DNA of 64,000 nt, from NCBI RefSeq assembly GCF_001262015.1, contig NZ_CP012074.1, positions 640,501-704,500 of the forward strand. The letters are read 5' to 3'. Shown here in pieces: positions 61,985-64,000 of the stretch (the first letter of the stretch is position 1; each line of letters opens with the position of its first letter). Below the pieces are notes generated by a model. That model had not been told where the DNA came from. It saw only the letters and a list, made by a program, of their open reading frames with translations, and made no database searches. Source of the DNA: Prevotella fusca JCM 17724 (GTDB taxonomy: Bacteria; Bacteroidota; Bacteroidia; Bacteroidales; Bacteroidaceae). Made by a program: the position numbers and the translations under genes.

Positions 61985-62938
61985 ATGCGACGATATATCT
62001 TCCTTTTTTTCTCATTCCTCTATATGTTGTCAGCCATAGCGGCTGGTCCGGCAAAATGGAATCAGGTCTATCAGGCTTATATTGACCAGTACAAGGACAT
62101 GGCTATTGAGGGTATGCTGAAGTATGGCGTGCCTGCCAGCATCACCTTGGCACAAGGTCTGTTGGAGAGCGGAGCTGGTCGTGGAAGGCTTGTCCGTCAG
62201 GGTAATAATCACTTTGGTATCAAGTGTCATGGTTGGAAAGGACGTACGATTACTCATGATGATGATGCGATAGGAGAGTGTTTCCGTGCATACGACAGTG
62301 CATTGGAGAGTTATGAAGACCACTGCAAATTCCTTCGTGATCGTCCACGTTATAGAAGTCTGTTTAGTCTGGACAGGAGTGATTATCGTGGATGGGCACA
62401 TGGACTGAAGCGTGCCGGATATGCAACTAATCCTGCATACGCACAGAGTCTGATAAATCTTATCGAGCTTTATAAACTTTATGAGTATGACAAGGCGAAG
62501 CATTATGACCGCTTCATGGCTCATCATAGTGGAGAGAACATGTCTGCCCGTGATGCTGGTAACAATCGCACAACTACTACTCAGATAGCAGGAGCGCATG
62601 CAATCCATAAATACAATGAGAACTACTATGTAGTTGTAAGGCAAGGTGATACGTTTAAGTCTTTGAGTAAGGAGTTGGATATCAGTGCTCGTAAGTTGGC
62701 TAAATATAATGAGCGTGATAAGAAAGACCGTCTTGTTGAGGGTGAGTTTATCTGGTTGAAGAAGAAACTGTCGAAGGCACCGAAGACCTTTAAGAAACGT
62801 CCATATTATGTGCGCAAGTCAGAAAGTCTGTATGATATAGCGCAGAAGTATGGTATCCGACTGAAGAGCCTTGTTAAGAAGAACGAGAAGATTGCTGAGC
62901 GTGGGCTGCAGATAGGAGATGAAGTTCGGTTATACTAA
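61985..62938 (+). CDS. Secreted glucosaminidase with two LysM domains
   Basis: A peptidoglycan hydrolase. A signal peptide (MRRYIFLFFSFLYMLSAIAA) precedes a glucosaminidase (PF01832) domain at about residues 30-170. SITLAQGLLESGAGRGRL carries the catalytic Glu, and CHGWKGRTITHDDD and CFRAYDSALESYEDHCKFL are family segments. Two LysM domains follow (YYVVVRQGDTFKSLSKELD near 214 and YYVRKSESLYDIAQKYG near 274), which bind glycan. Likely role is cell-wall remodelling. It diverges from the HPPK/TPR pair and has its own promoter. Confidence 0.93.
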   Translation: MRRYIFLFFSFLYMLSAIAAGPAKWNQVYQAYIDQYKDMAIEGMLKYGVPASITLAQGLLESGAGRGRLVRQGNNHFGIKCHGWKGRTITHDDDAIGECFRAYDSALESYEDHCKFLRDRPRYRSLFSLDRSDYRGWAHGLKRAGYATNPAYAQSLINLIELYKLYEYDKAKHYDRFMAHHSGENMSARDAGNNRTTTTQIAGAHAIHKYNENYYVVVRQGDTFKSLSKELDISARKLAKYNERDKKDRLVEGEFIWLKKKLSKAPKTFKKRPYYVRKSESLYDIAQKYGIRLKSLVKKNEKIAERGLQIGDEVRLY

Positions 62939-63155
62939 AATGTTTGGGTCAAATCAGTCATCTGATCATATTAGTATTGCCTCCTGACTTCTTTAATTTG
63001 CCTGTCGGTATCTTGTATGTCTATCTAACTTGACGTAGCCTGTTATGCCTTCGTTACAAAGACAAACAATCTCCCGGTTATCAAACAAAATCTGTTCAGG
63101 CTCTAATGATTGATTTGTATTAAACTACACCTGCAAAGAATTATCTTCACGGTAA

Positions 63156-63426
63156 TAAATATGGGTCTTCCGGAATTTGGAGTGATAATAATTAGTTATT
63201 AATAATCAACTACTTACACCATTGCTCATATATGTTAAACCCTTTATATACGGAGAATTATAATCATAATGTGCTAATTAGTAGTGCAGGAGTTACTATA
63301 ACTTATAAATTCACTTCATTTAGTCTAAATCCATTTATTAATGAGAAGGTTATGAAGAGATTTTTATCTCAAAATTTGAGTATCATTCATTGGTTATCAC
63401 TCCAAATATCGGATGAACCATAAATA
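63156..63426. mobile_element. 259-bp MITE-like element with possible 6-bp target duplication
   Basis: End sequences 63161-63188 and 63394-63421 are reverse complements at 24 of 28 positions (TTGGAGTGATAA core). TAAATA flanks both sides (63156-63161 and 63421-63426), consistent with a 6-bp target duplication of an element at 63162-63420. The outer TGGTTCATCCG matches sites near 190 and 19305. Confidence 0.6.
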
Positions 63427-63431
63427 TTTAT

Positions 63432-63497
63432 TATCGTGAAGAAAAATATTTTTCTTCATGAAAAGAAATATTTTTTTTCATGAAAATAATTTCTCTC
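63432..63497. repeat. 22-bp-period array, TTTCATGAA family, copy D
   Basis: Three units start at 63432, 63454 and 63476. All share T(C/A)(A/G)TGAA in the first half and an A/T-only second half. The array begins a few bases after the MITE-like element. Confidence 0.75.
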
Positions 63498-63620
63498 CGA
63501 TGCTGAAATTAACTGTGCGGGTGTAGTCTCATGGGGTTTTTAAAGTACCAGTTACATTGTGATTAGGTGTCTTTTGTGAATAAAGATTTATCCTTCCATA
63601 CTTATGAAAGCGATAATAGT

Positions 63621-63662
63621 AAAAGGCGGGGATCGCACAATAAAGTGCGGCCCCCGCCTTTT
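63621..63662. terminator. Bidirectional terminator
   Basis: Eleven-base arms AAAAGGCGGGG and its complement, with an inner CGCAC/GTGCG stem and T runs on both strands. It ends 18 bases from the stop codon of the CobW-like gene. Confidence 0.85.
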
Positions 63663-63679
63663 GCTATTTACAGAGATAC

Positions 63680-64000
63680 TTAGAAGTCAGTCAGGCATGT
63701 ATCAAGTGCTTTTGTGATAGCCTCTTTGTCGAGGTCCTGACCAATGAAAACCAACTTTTGCATACGGTCACCGTAAGGTTCTTCCCAGTCTTTCTTCAGT
63801 TTAGGATTTTTCTCCAAGAATTCACGTAGTTGGAACTGTGGCATGGTGGCATACCACTGACCGGCATTGCGTAGGCTCACTTGTTTGCCTGCCTGCTCGA
63901 AAACATAACAGACATCCTTCTCGTTGGAGAAATAGCACAGTCCCTTACAACGGATAATCTGCTTAGGCCACTGACGTGCTACGAAGTCATCAAAGAAGTT
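63680..64000 (-). CDS. CobW/ZigA-family GTPase, C-terminal part (truncated by window edge)
   Basis: Reading the minus strand from the window end gives 106 residues, open at the N-terminus. QWPKQIIRCKGLCYFSNEKD and VFEQAGKQVSLRNAGQWYA are the CobW C-terminal domain pattern (PF07683). The acidic DLDKEAITKALDTCL tail is usual. The family holds metal (often zinc) chaperone GTPases. The GTPase domain is outside the window, so subtype cannot be judged. An apparent start at 63880 is internal. Confidence 0.88.
   Translation of the reverse strand, partial: NFFDDFVARQWPKQIIRCKGLCYFSNEKDVCYVFEQAGKQVSLRNAGQWYATMPQFQLREFLEKNPKLKKDWEEPYGDRMQKLVFIGQDLDKEAITKALDTCLTDF

Larger units (their letters stand above)
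62939..63679. other. Gene-free stretch with MITE-like element, array and terminator
   Basis: 740 bases between convergent genes. From left to right: about 220 unremarkable bases, the TGGTTC-ended element, the TTTCATGAA array copy D directly adjoining it, then the strong terminator. The small frame near 63232-63423 lies inside the element and has no coding character. Confidence 0.6.

Noticed and set aside
63232..63423. Small frame within the 63-kb element
   Set aside because: It lies across the terminal inverted repeat and has no coding character.

Overview
The window reads as a chromosomal segment of a Bacteroidales bacterium, most likely Prevotella in the broad sense. The evidence is the gene set (DUF2723, DUF4230 and DUF4924 proteins, NrfHA next to ResB/CcsA, EpsG-type polymerase), the many TAnnTTTG promoter elements about 7 bases before inferred transcription starts, and the scarcity of strong Shine-Dalgarno sites. 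No rRNA, tRNA, CRISPR array, phage gene or complete transposase gene was seen. The species call is inference from gene content, not from a search.

Region 1 (1-39,500) is mostly housekeeping. It holds queG and a NodB deacetylase, a large DUF2723 membrane protein, topB, eno, a Cys-rich miniprotein, rplU-rpmA, a NUDIX hydrolase, two tandem DUF4230 proteins, sdaA, an XAC2610-like secreted protein, a fur-purA-hisS run, a nitrite ammonification and heme-delivery block (nrfH-nrfA-resB-ccsA), prfC, a lysE/DUF4924/rfbD operon, a ROK glucokinase, a tsaC-clc-fmt run, and two outer-membrane barrel proteins, one of them PagL-like.

Region 2 (39,600-60,530) is one long plus-strand surface polysaccharide locus. 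It contains glf, a DUF6078-like protein, a Wzx flippase, two acyltransferases, a UDP-hexosamine 6-dehydrogenase, seven or eight glycosyltransferases, an EpsG/Wzy polymerase and an ATP-grasp ligase. It ends in a PglC-like initiating sugar-phosphate transferase and a PglE-like aminotransferase. The middle is AT-rich and looks imported. The ends look host-like. Export and chain-length genes (Wza/Wzc) and an UpxY-type antiterminator are not in the window.

Region 3 (60,500-64,000) has a short HPPK-like gene with a TPR protein, a secreted glucosaminidase with two LysM domains, and the 3' end of a CobW-type GTPase gene.

The least ordinary signal lies between the genes. At least ten intergenic sites carry short arrays whose units repeat at exactly 22 bp. 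They belong to four or five unrelated sequence families (TTTCATGAA-type, GCACC/GGTG-type, AAAGGGCG/TTAAGCACC-type, TCCGA/TCGGA-type and a weak fifth), most with a palindromic core. They have no spacers and coding regions avoid them. Alongside them are MITE-like inverted-repeat elements, palindrome-bearing in-frame insertions in queG and topB, and a perfect 20-bp-arm palindrome inside a capsule glycosyltransferase gene.
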